The notes below the pieces were generated by a model, which saw nothing but the letters and a program-made list of their open reading frames with translations, was not told where the DNA came from and searched no databases. Below, piece by piece: positions 35,173 to 43,029 of a DNA stretch of 64,000 bases. The DNA is from Lacisediminihabitans sp046156175. Lineage in GTDB: Bacteria; Actinomycetota; Actinomycetes; Actinomycetales; Microbacteriaceae. The position numbers and the translations under genes were made by a program. The stretch is taken from assembly GCF_046156175.1 (NCBI RefSeq), contig NZ_JAYLVL010000003.1, positions 124,001 through 188,000 of the forward strand, in the 5' to 3' direction. Each line of letters begins with the position of its first letter. Position 1 is the stretch's first letter.

Positions 35173-36372
35173 TCAGGCTTCCTCGAGCTCCGACATGAGC
35201 GCCCGCTTCTTCTGCACGGCGATCGATGCGGTATCCGTGTCGGCCGCGAACCGCGGTGTCGCCGGGGCTTCGTCTTCGAGGCCGAAGCCGTGCTCGACCT
35301 TCCACGAGACCCAGGACTCTGCACCCTCGGTGACGACCGGTCCGGCTCCGGTGTTCTGCACGAACACCACGACCGATCCGAGACCGGGGATGGCGATGAT
35401 GTACTGCGTGCTCACGCCGCTGAACGAGACGTCGATCACGCGACCGGGACCGAGGATGTTGGTGCCTGCCGACTCCGCCGGCTCGCTGAGATGGAGGCTG
35501 AGCTTCTCCGGACGAACCCCGACGGTCACGATTCCGGAGTGCCGTTGGGCGCGTGACTTCGGCACGACGATCTTGCAGCCTTCGATGTCGACAGAGATGC
35601 TGTCTGCCGTCGTGCCGGCGACTGGGCCGCCGAAGAGGTTCGACTGGCCGAGGAAGTTGGCCACGAATGCCGTGCGCGGAAGCTCGTAGAGCACCTCCGG
35701 TGATCCGAGCTGCTCGATGCGTCCCTTGTTCATCACCGCGACGGTATCGGCCATGGTCATGGCCTCCTCCTGGTCGTGGGTGACGTGGAGGAAGGTGAGG
35801 CCGACCTCTTCCTGGATGGATTTGAGTTCGAGCTGCATCTGGCGGCGCAGTTTGAGGTCGAGGGCTCCGAGCGGCTCATCGAGCAACAGGAGGGCCGGGC
35901 GGTTGACGATCGCTCGGGCGAGGGCCACTCGCTGCTGCTGGCCGCCGGAGAGTTGCGCGGGGCGACGTGCCGCGAGATGGTCGAGCTCGACCAGCCTCAG
36001 CGCCTCATGAGCCTTGGTGGAGGCATCCGCGATCTTGCGGCGGCGGAGTCCGAAGGCCACGTTGTCGATGATCGACATGTGCGGGAAGAGCGCATAGCTC
36101 TGGAAGACCGTGTTCACCGGGCGCTGGAACGGTTTGGTGTCGGTGACATCCTTCCCGCCGATGAGGATGCGACCGGCGGTGGCCTCCTCGAGGCCCGCGA
36201 CGAGACGGAGCGTGGTGGTCTTGCCACAGCCGGATGGGCCGAGCAGCGCGAAGAAGGATCCGGCCGGGATGACCAGATTCATCTCCTCGATGGCCGTGAA
36301 GCCGGGGAACCGCTTCTGGATGCCGACGAGCTCGAGGTCGGCGCCGGATTCCGCAAATGCACCCGTCGCCAT
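35173..36372 (-). CDS. Polyamine-type ABC transporter ATP-binding protein
   Basis: This 399-residue PotA-like ATPase has Walker A GPSGCGKTT, the LSGGQQQRVALARA signature, Walker B LLLLDEPLGALD and the H-loop HVTHDQEEAMTMAD. The C-terminal ~130 residues form the OB-fold TOBE regulatory domain of the MalK/PotA group. Its start overlaps the binding-protein stop (TGATG) at 36372. It energises import of a polyamine-like amine. Confidence 0.92.
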   Translation of the reverse strand: MATGAFAESGADLELVGIQKRFPGFTAIEEMNLVIPAGSFFALLGPSGCGKTTTLRLVAGLEEATAGRILIGGKDVTDTKPFQRPVNTVFQSYALFPHMSIIDNVAFGLRRRKIADASTKAHEALRLVELDHLAARRPAQLSGGQQQRVALARAIVNRPALLLLDEPLGALDLKLRRQMQLELKSIQEEVGLTFLHVTHDQEEAMTMADTVAVMNKGRIEQLGSPEVLYELPRTAFVANFLGQSNLFGGPVAGTTADSISVDIEGCKIVVPKSRAQRHSGIVTVGVRPEKLSLHLSEPAESAGTNILGPGRVIDVSFSGVSTQYIIAIPGLGSVVVFVQNTGAGPVVTEGAESWVSWKVEHGFGLEDEAPATPRFAADTDTASIAVQKKRALMSELEEA

Positions 36373-37586
36373 CAGGAGCCCAAGAGGACGGCCTGGAACG
36401 CGGCGCCGAATTTGCTTTCCTCTGCTCCGGTGAGAGTGCGGAAGACCTTGGTGTTCGAGAGCGTCTTCTCGTCGGGGAAGATCAGCTGGTTGTCGGCCAG
36501 CGTGGGGTCGATGGCCTGCATCGCCTCCTTCGCGCCGACAACCGGGGTGATGTAGTTGACCCAGGCCGCGACCTCTGCGGCGACCTCCGGCTGGTAGTAG
36601 TAGTTGATGAGTTCCTCCGAGGCGGACTTCTTCTGCGACCCGATGGGGATCACGAAGTTGTCGTTCCACAGCGTTCCGCCGGCCTCGGGGATGGCGAACT
36701 CCCACTTGTCACCGGCCTCGGCATTGATCACCGTGATGTCGCCCGACCAGCAGATCGCGGCGAGCGTGTCCTCACTCTTGAGGTCTTCGAGGTAGGCATT
36801 GCCCTTGATATTGCGGATCTGGCCATCGTTGACCTGCTTGCGGAACACGTCGATGGCGTCGTCGAACTTCGAGTCGGCCCACTTCGATGAGATGTCGACC
36901 CCGGCCTGCATCATGATGAGGCCGATCGTGTCGCGCATCTCCGAGAGCACTCCGACTCGACCCTTGAGCGACTTGTCCCAGAGGTCGTCGACCGACTTGA
37001 GACCGCCCGGCACCTTGTCCTTGTTCCAGCAGATCCCGGCGAAGCCACCCTGCCAGGGCAGGGATTTCTTGCGTCCGGGGTCGAAGTCCACGTCCTGAAG
37101 TGACGGGGTCAGATTCTTGGCATTCGGGATCTTCGAGAGGTCGAAGTTCTGCACGTAACCGAAGTTAATGAGGCGGCTGACCATCCAGTCGGTGAGGCAG
37201 ACGAGGTCGGCTCCGATGTCCTGGCCGAGGGCGAGCTGGTCCTTCACCTTGCCGTAGTAGGTGTTGTTGTCGTCGACCGCGACGTCGTACTTCACGGAGA
37301 TGCCGGACTGCTTCTCGAAGGCATCGAGCGTCGGGTGGGTCTTGCCGTCCGCATCCTCGTCGAGGTACGCCGCCCAGTTGTCCCACTTGATCTTCTTGTC
37401 ACTGCTCGACTTGTCTGCCGCGGCGGTGGGCTTTGCAGCCGGCCCTCCGGTCGAACAGGCGGCGAGGGAGAGTGCTGCGGCGCCGATGCCTGCCCCGGTG
37501 AGGACGTTGCGACGGGAGAGTGAGGCGGTGCGCGCCTCGCGGATCAGACGTTGGACCATCGGATCCGTTGGTAGTGACCTGGTCAT
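36372..37586 (-). CDS. Polyamine-type ABC transporter substrate-binding lipoprotein (Tat-exported)
   Basis: This 404-residue PotD-like solute receptor has a twin-arginine motif (SRRNVLTG, 24-31) followed by a hydrophobic stretch and a lipobox LAAC (Cys44), so it should be exported folded by Tat and lipid-anchored. The mature part shows the periplasmic-binding fold: KWDNWAAYLDEDADG, SGISVKYDVAVDDNN, ADLVCLTDWMVSRL, WSGDITVINAE. It is the first gene of the operon that ends with the aminotransferase. AAGGAG lies 10 nt before ATG 37586. Substrate (putrescine/spermidine or another amine) is inferred. Confidence 0.9.
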   Translation of the reverse strand: MTRSLPTDPMVQRLIREARTASLSRRNVLTGAGIGAAALSLAACSTGGPAAKPTAAADKSSSDKKIKWDNWAAYLDEDADGKTHPTLDAFEKQSGISVKYDVAVDDNNTYYGKVKDQLALGQDIGADLVCLTDWMVSRLINFGYVQNFDLSKIPNAKNLTPSLQDVDFDPGRKKSLPWQGGFAGICWNKDKVPGGLKSVDDLWDKSLKGRVGVLSEMRDTIGLIMMQAGVDISSKWADSKFDDAIDVFRKQVNDGQIRNIKGNAYLEDLKSEDTLAAICWSGDITVINAEAGDKWEFAIPEAGGTLWNDNFVIPIGSQKKSASEELINYYYQPEVAAEVAAWVNYITPVVGAKEAMQAIDPTLADNQLIFPDEKTLSNTKVFRTLTGAEESKFGAAFQAVLLGS

Positions 37587-37650
37587 TGAGATGCGACTCC
37601 TTCACGACGTATGCAAACGGGACACCGGCGGACCACAAGGCGAACCACAG

Positions 37651-37676
37651 TGGTCGAGCCGCGTTGGTCGATACTC
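37651..37676. repeat. Degenerate REP-like fragment
   Basis: TGGTCGAG...GGTCGATACTCG in the divergent region resembles the core of the palindromes at 1578 and 14180, but the second arm is incomplete. Confidence 0.35.
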
Positions 37677-37740
37677 GCACAGCCGACCGCCCGAGCGCAC
37701 TCATAAGGGAGCAAAACCACCATCTTGAAACACAATCTTC

Positions 37741-37771
37741 ACGAAATCAGTACCTCGACGCATAATTTCGT
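37741..37771. promoter_or_regulatory. Inverted repeat upstream of ald
   Basis: ACGAAAT (37741-37747) and ATTTCGT (37765-37771) form 7-bp arms 17 nt apart in the locally AT-rich stretch 37700-37790 between the divergent transporter operon and ald. CATAAT (37761-37766) overlaps the right arm and could be a -10, with TTCACG 17 bp upstream. It may be a regulator site; the regulator is unknown. Confidence 0.35.
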
Positions 37772-37883
37772 TGCGGAATCACGCGTCTCTCGACGCTACG
37801 CTGAGGGGTGCGGGACCGATGATCCGGTCGCCCGTCGCCACACCGTCGTGGCACCATCGCACCGACAATCACCCAGGAGTGTC

Positions 37884-38999
37884 ATGAGAGTCGCCGTTCC
37901 GTCAGAGGTCAAGAACAACGAGTTCCGGGTGGCGATCACCCCCGCGGGAGTGCATGACCTGGTGGCTCACGGCCACGAGGTGCTCGTGCAGAGCGGAGCC
38001 GGCGTCGGGTCATCCATTCCGGACGAGGCCTATGTCGATGCCGGCGCTTCCATCAGCCCGGATGCGGCGTCGACGTGGGCCGCAGCAGACCTGCTGCTCA
38101 AGGTGAAGGAGCCCGTCGAGAGCGAATACGGCTACTTCCGTGACGACCTGCTGCTCTTCACCTACCTCCACCTCGCAGCCGAGCGTCGCCTCACCGACGA
38201 ACTGCTCGCTCGCGGCGTGACCGGCATCGCCTACGAGACCGTGCAGCTCCCCTCCCGTGCGCTCCCACTGCTCGCCCCGATGAGCGAGGTCGCCGGTCGA
38301 CTCGCCCCCATCGTCGGCGCCAACGCGATGCTCAAGCCCAATGGCGGCCCCGGCCTGCTGGTGCCGGGAGTCCCCGGCACCCATCCGGCCCGGATCGTCG
38401 TGCTCGGCGGCGGCGTCGCCGGCACCAACGCGCTGTCGGTGGCGGTCGGGCTCGGTGCCGAGGTCACGGTGCTCGACACGAACCTCCAGCGGCTGCGCGA
38501 ACTCGATGCTCTCTACGCCGGACGCGTCAAGACCATCGCCTCCAACTCGTTCGAGATCGACCGGGCCTGTGTGGATGCGGACATGGTCATCGGATCCGTG
38601 CTCGTACCGGGCGCAAAGGCTCCCAAGCTCGTGAGCAACGAACTCGTGTCGCGGATGAAGCCGGGCAGCGTGCTCGTGGACATCGCCGTCGACCAGGGTG
38701 GATGCTTCGCCGATTCCCACGCGACCACCCACGCCGATCCCACCTTCACGGTGCACGGCTCGCTGTTCTACTGCGTCGCCAACATGCCGGGCGCCGTGCC
38801 GAACACCTCGACCTATGCGCTCACCAACGCGACGCTGCCCTACGTTCGCGCCATCGCGAACAACGGCTGGATCGAGGCGCTGCGCGCCGATCCGTCCCTC
38901 GCCCTCGGGCTCAACACCCATGCGGGCGAGATCATCAGCGAGCCGGTCGCTGCCGCCCACGGACTCGGCTTCCGCACCCTCGCGAGCGTGCTGGCCTAG
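37884..38999 (+). CDS. ald: Alanine dehydrogenase
   Basis: Ald interconverts L-alanine and pyruvate with NAD. The 371-residue protein starts MRVAVPSEVKNNEFRVAITP, then KVKEP, ANAMLKPNGGPGLLVPG, and the NAD-binding GGGVAGTNALSVAVGLGA with DTNLQRLRELD; the C-terminal half has VDIAVDQGGCF and NMPGAVPNTSTYALTNATLPY, all family motifs with the catalytic Lys, His and Asp. The start at 37884 has AGGAG 5 nt upstream; the preceding in-frame codons are not conserved. It lies opposite the polyamine transporter. Confidence 0.96.
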   Translation: MRVAVPSEVKNNEFRVAITPAGVHDLVAHGHEVLVQSGAGVGSSIPDEAYVDAGASISPDAASTWAAADLLLKVKEPVESEYGYFRDDLLLFTYLHLAAERRLTDELLARGVTGIAYETVQLPSRALPLLAPMSEVAGRLAPIVGANAMLKPNGGPGLLVPGVPGTHPARIVVLGGGVAGTNALSVAVGLGAEVTVLDTNLQRLRELDALYAGRVKTIASNSFEIDRACVDADMVIGSVLVPGAKAPKLVSNELVSRMKPGSVLVDIAVDQGGCFADSHATTHADPTFTVHGSLFYCVANMPGAVPNTSTYALTNATLPYVRAIANNGWIEALRADPSLALGLNTHAGEIISEPVAAAHGLGFRTLASVLA

Positions 39000-39030
39000 C
39001 GCCCGATCAGCTCGCGCGCCCGGCCGAGGC

Positions 39031-41925
39031 TCAGGCGGATGGCGCGCGCATCCGCCGCACCGATCCATCCGGCTGCAGAGCCCAGCACTGGTCTGCGCCC
39101 GGGCGGATCGGCGGCGGCAGGGCCCGACGACCGCTGATCGCCCGAAATTCGGCGACGCTGCAGCGGTCCACCACCACGAGTCCCTGAGAACGGGCGGCGC
39201 CGAGAAGTGCCCAGTTGCCCTGCCAGGTGTCTGGATCACCGATGAGGATCGACGGCGCCCGCGGATCGACCACATCGAGACCGCCAGGCCGTGTCGGTGA
39301 GGAGAGAAGCACTACCTCGCCGAGCGGCGGCCGGATCCCGCGAAGACGTCGCGCGAACTCGGCAACCCGAGTCGTCACGATCGCCACGGAGGAGAGGCCC
39401 GCGAGATCGAAACCGACAAGTGAGGACTCCCCCGGCCCAGGGACCGCGCGTTCGCCTGCCGCCGGCTCGGAACGGGCGACCTGGATGCGGGACCCGCGCC
39501 ACTCGCCCGCTCCGGGCGGGGCATTCGCGACATACCCGGGTGAGGTGCCACCGGCCATCAGGTGGTCCTGCCGCGACGCGAGCCGGAGGACGATCCGCTC
39601 GTCGCAGAGTGACGCGAGTGTCTGAAGGGCCGGAGGAACGCGGCGCACCGCCAGGCCGAGTTGCAGGCCCACCGCAGATCCGTCGCGCGCGAGCCCGACC
39701 AGGCGGTCGACGAAGGCGGGCTGATATTCCTCCCCGAATCTGCCGATGAGCGCGTCGAGGTCGTCGGCGAGCAGCAGTCGCGGCCCCCTCGCTGCGGCTC
39801 GAATGCGCTCGCTCGCCGCCTCGACGGCATCCCAGGCCGCGTCCGGGTTCGATGGCAGTCGCTCTACGCCGGATGCGGCGGCAAGGGTCGCGAACAATTC
39901 GCTCTTTCCCGAGCCCTGACCTCCGATCACGAGCAGGCTGCCGTGACAGGTGGGGTCGTACCGTGCGGTCTCCTGGCGCTGCTGCTCTGGCAGGTCGACC
40001 ATGGCGAAGGGAATGCCCGCGCCGTCGCGCTCGAGCGCAGCGAGGGGGATGGAGGAGGCGAGGTCGTCGCACCACGGCCGGCGGATCGCCATCGCGCGAT
40101 GAGGGTTCTGGCCGATCACCCGGGCGATGTCGGCCTCCGTGGCGCGGGCGACTCGCACCTCCTGCGCGGATCCGCTGGCAATCGAGACGAAGGCCCGCCC
40201 GGGATTCTCGCCCGAGAGCTCCGCGGCCTGCCCGGTGCCGAGCACGGCGAGGCTGTCGGCGCGGTTGTTCACCCTGAGCGAGAGGCGCAGGGTCGCGTTG
40301 GCGAGCACCCCATCCCGGATGGCGACGGCAGGTCGTTGGGTGCACAGGACGAGATGCAGCCCGAGGGACCTCCCCCGCGCTGCCAGGTCGGCGAATAGGT
40401 CGTGCAGCTCGGGGTAGTCGGTGGCCATCGCGGCGAATTCATCGACCACGATCACGAGCCGGGGCAGGTCGACGCCGGGGTCATCCACCGACCGGGCGCC
40501 CGCATCGGCGATGGAGCGCTCGCGGAACCTGATCTCCGCCCGCAGGCTCAGCATCGCACGGTGGGCGGTTCTCTCGTCGAGGTCGGTGACGATGCCGACC
40601 ACATGCGGGAGCTCGCCCAGTGCGGCGAATGTCGCGCCACCCTTGAAGTCGACCAGAAGGAAGGTGACGATCGAGGGCGAGTGGACACGCGCCATCGCCA
40701 GTACCCAGCTGATGAGCAGTTCACTCTTTCCACTTCCCGTCGTGCCTCCGACGACCGCGTGCGGCCCCTGCGCCACGAGGTCCACCGTCATCCCTCCCCC
40801 GTCGGCGCGCCAGGCGAACACGCAGGCGAGGGTGCCGTGATCGCCGAATGGGCCCTCGGGAGGCGGAAGGGAGTCGAAGTCCCGCTCGATGAGCCGATCC
40901 GATTGCGGAGCTCGCCGGGAGAGGATGTGGGCCGCGTCGGCGAGGAAAGCGCCGAGTTGGATGGCTTGCTCCGCCGAGACGAGCTCGACGACCAGATCGA
41001 CCGGCGGGTCGAGCCCCGCGTCATCCGGAGACCGCACCACCCGTGCACGGCGACCGGCGACGACCCGCACCACCACCCTGCACTCCCGGGGAAGCTCCTC
41101 CACCCGCGGAGCGACGGCAAGCACGCCGGACTCGCCCTCACAGCTCCAGCGGATGACGCCGCCAGACAGACCCGGTGCCACCGCCGCCCGATGCGGCAAC
41201 GACTCCATCCAGTCGAGAGCTGCCGGTCCGGCCGAGAACAGACCGAGGTCCGGCGCGAGACGGTCACCCAGCTGAAGCAGGATGCCGCGAGCGACGGACT
41301 GCGCCAGCGCGACCGGCCCGCACACACCGATCCCGAGCCGTGCGTCGACCACGATCGGCACGCCCTCCACAATCGAGGCGAGATCCTGCAGATGGTCGAT
41401 CGCGGTCTGCACCGGATCGTCGTCCCGCACGGCAGCCACGGCCGTCCCGTCGAGGTGCACCGAACTGTGCGCCCTGCCGAGGCCGAGACGCACGGGTACC
41501 CCCGCGCTCGCGGAGACGCGCCATCGTTCTGGGTCGTGGGATGCCCGCGAGGTGATCCCGACCGCACCGGGTGCCCCGCGCAGCAATCGTTCTCGCTCCC
41601 GCGCGTGGCGCCTGTCGATCGCGGTGTGCGTGGCCGCGACCTCCTCGGCGAACCGCGCTGATTCCCGCCGCGCCATGCGTCGGGACTGCAGCCGGGCGTC
41701 CGCGACGCTGGCCACCGCCACGAGCGGGCCGAGGAGGGCGAAGACCAGGGCGAACGGAGACCGGGTGAGCGCCCAGATGATCACGGAGCCGATGACCGGG
41801 GCGAGAACGGCGACGAGGGGAAAACCCTGCGCCCTGGCCTGTTCAGGCTCTCGGGGAGCGGGCAGCGGGCGCAAAACCTCGCCCGGCCGAGCCGAGGTCG
41901 AACGCGGAGTCGGGGAAACGGTCAT
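39031..41925 (-). CDS. FtsK/SpoIIIE-family ATPase, EccC-like
   Basis: This 964-residue protein has two close transmembrane helices (about 36-52 and 55-76), a linker, then an FtsK/SpoIIIE ATPase with Walker A GGTTGSGKS (Lys400) and Walker B VIVVDE (495-496), and a second P-loop domain with GGQGSGKS (Lys674) and LLLADDLDAL. The layout of membrane segments plus tandem ATPases resembles EccC/EssC of type VII secretion, but with fewer ATPase modules, and no WXG100, EccB, EccD or mycosin genes are in the window. It is the last gene of the FHA/kinase/Ig/MoxR cluster. An export motor is the best inference; DNA translocation is less likely. Confidence 0.88.
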   Translation of the reverse strand: MTVSPTPRSTSARPGEVLRPLPAPREPEQARAQGFPLVAVLAPVIGSVIIWALTRSPFALVFALLGPLVAVASVADARLQSRRMARRESARFAEEVAATHTAIDRRHARERERLLRGAPGAVGITSRASHDPERWRVSASAGVPVRLGLGRAHSSVHLDGTAVAAVRDDDPVQTAIDHLQDLASIVEGVPIVVDARLGIGVCGPVALAQSVARGILLQLGDRLAPDLGLFSAGPAALDWMESLPHRAAVAPGLSGGVIRWSCEGESGVLAVAPRVEELPRECRVVVRVVAGRRARVVRSPDDAGLDPPVDLVVELVSAEQAIQLGAFLADAAHILSRRAPQSDRLIERDFDSLPPPEGPFGDHGTLACVFAWRADGGGMTVDLVAQGPHAVVGGTTGSGKSELLISWVLAMARVHSPSIVTFLLVDFKGGATFAALGELPHVVGIVTDLDERTAHRAMLSLRAEIRFRERSIADAGARSVDDPGVDLPRLVIVVDEFAAMATDYPELHDLFADLAARGRSLGLHLVLCTQRPAVAIRDGVLANATLRLSLRVNNRADSLAVLGTGQAAELSGENPGRAFVSIASGSAQEVRVARATEADIARVIGQNPHRAMAIRRPWCDDLASSIPLAALERDGAGIPFAMVDLPEQQRQETARYDPTCHGSLLVIGGQGSGKSELFATLAAASGVERLPSNPDAAWDAVEAASERIRAAARGPRLLLADDLDALIGRFGEEYQPAFVDRLVGLARDGSAVGLQLGLAVRRVPPALQTLASLCDERIVLRLASRQDHLMAGGTSPGYVANAPPGAGEWRGSRIQVARSEPAAGERAVPGPGESSLVGFDLAGLSSVAIVTTRVAEFARRLRGIRPPLGEVVLLSSPTRPGGLDVVDPRAPSILIGDPDTWQGNWALLGAARSQGLVVVDRCSVAEFRAISGRRALPPPIRPGADQCWALQPDGSVRRMRAPSA

Positions 41926-42021
41926 CCTGCAAGCCCAGCATCACGGAGGTGTCTACCCGCGCGAGACCGGACGATCTCGGGACGGTGCTCGCTTCTGGCG
42001 GCCGGCCGAGGAGGAGAAGGA

Positions 42022-42981
42022 TCAGCTCACGATGAAGAACTGCTCACCGATGTCCACGCGAGTGCCGCGAGCGATGCGGAAGCGCTTCTCCGGCTGACAG
42101 CGCACCGCTTCGGACTCGGGTTCGCGCACGATAGTGCCGTTTCCGGAGTAGCGGTCCATGATCCAGAATCGTCCGGCATCCTGGCCGAATTCCAGGTGGA
42201 CCTTCGACACCGATCTACTCGGGTCGAGCACTCGCACGAGTTGGTCGAAATACTCGCCGGGCTCCGAGCGCGGGTTGCGGCCGATGAGCCCGCTGCCGTA
42301 GACCGTGAAACTCTCGCCCGTGCTGAACTGCAGCACGAATCGCTCTCCCGCCCGACCGGGACGCGAGATGCGGGTGGCCTCGAGATCCGCCGAATCGTCG
42401 AACGGCGCGTCTGTTCGTTCTGCTCTCTTCTCCGTCGTCGGCGGCGTGACTCGAGGCGGCTGCGGGGGCATCACGAGGGCGTCCTGGCCCGGTGTCGCAG
42501 CGGGTGAAGCAACGGCGGGATCGACGAAGATCGCCGGCGGCGCGACGTCCGGAGCCCTTTCGAAGTCGGGCAGGTGGTCCACGACAGGCACCGGACGCGG
42601 CCGCGAGACCGGGGTGTTCGGAGGGCTGAGATTGATGATGGCGGTGTCGCGAGAGCGCCCGAAGTCCTCGCTGGCGGCCCGCGAGACGAAGCCGCACTCA
42701 CCGCAGAAGATGTCGTCTTCCGACATCGGCGAACCGCACTGCTCGCAGACGACCGTGGCCGCGCCATCCGACCTCGGCACGACCAGCGGTGGAACTGGAT
42801 TCTGCACGGTCGGCATCGCCGGAGAGTGTGGGTAGTCGACGGTCTGTCGATGCTCGACGGAAGGCGGAGGCGCCGCCGCGAGCGTTGCCGAGACGAGCGG
42901 GACGCCGACGACCGCGCGGCCGCATTCGCCGCAGAAGAGGGCCCCCGGAGGCAACGGGGTTCCGCAGAAGGTACACGTCAT
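42022..42981 (-). CDS. Double zinc-ribbon plus FHA domain protein
   Basis: The protein (319 residues from the chosen start) begins with a zinc ribbon (CTFCG...FCGEC), has a second one near residue 80 (CEQCG...FCGEC), a Pro-rich linker and a C-terminal FHA domain (about 215-319) with GRNP, SVSKVHLEF and SGNGTIV, the residues that bind phosphothreonine. It can recognise kinase-phosphorylated partners, probably the cluster's own kinase products. Two in-frame ATGs lie further upstream (43002 and 43011). I prefer 42981 because the GGGGGAGGG stretch precedes it, though the spacing is long, and because the zinc ribbon begins there. Confidence 0.85.
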   Translation of the reverse strand: MTCTFCGTPLPPGALFCGECGRAVVGVPLVSATLAAAPPPSVEHRQTVDYPHSPAMPTVQNPVPPLVVPRSDGAATVVCEQCGSPMSEDDIFCGECGFVSRAASEDFGRSRDTAIINLSPPNTPVSRPRPVPVVDHLPDFERAPDVAPPAIFVDPAVASPAATPGQDALVMPPQPPRVTPPTTEKRAERTDAPFDDSADLEATRISRPGRAGERFVLQFSTGESFTVYGSGLIGRNPRSEPGEYFDQLVRVLDPSRSVSKVHLEFGQDAGRFWIMDRYSGNGTIVREPESEAVRCQPEKRFRIARGTRVDIGEQFFIVS

Positions 42982-43029
42982 CTTTCCCGGACCCTCCCCC
43001 ATTGTTGCCATCCCGCCGCGACCATCCGA

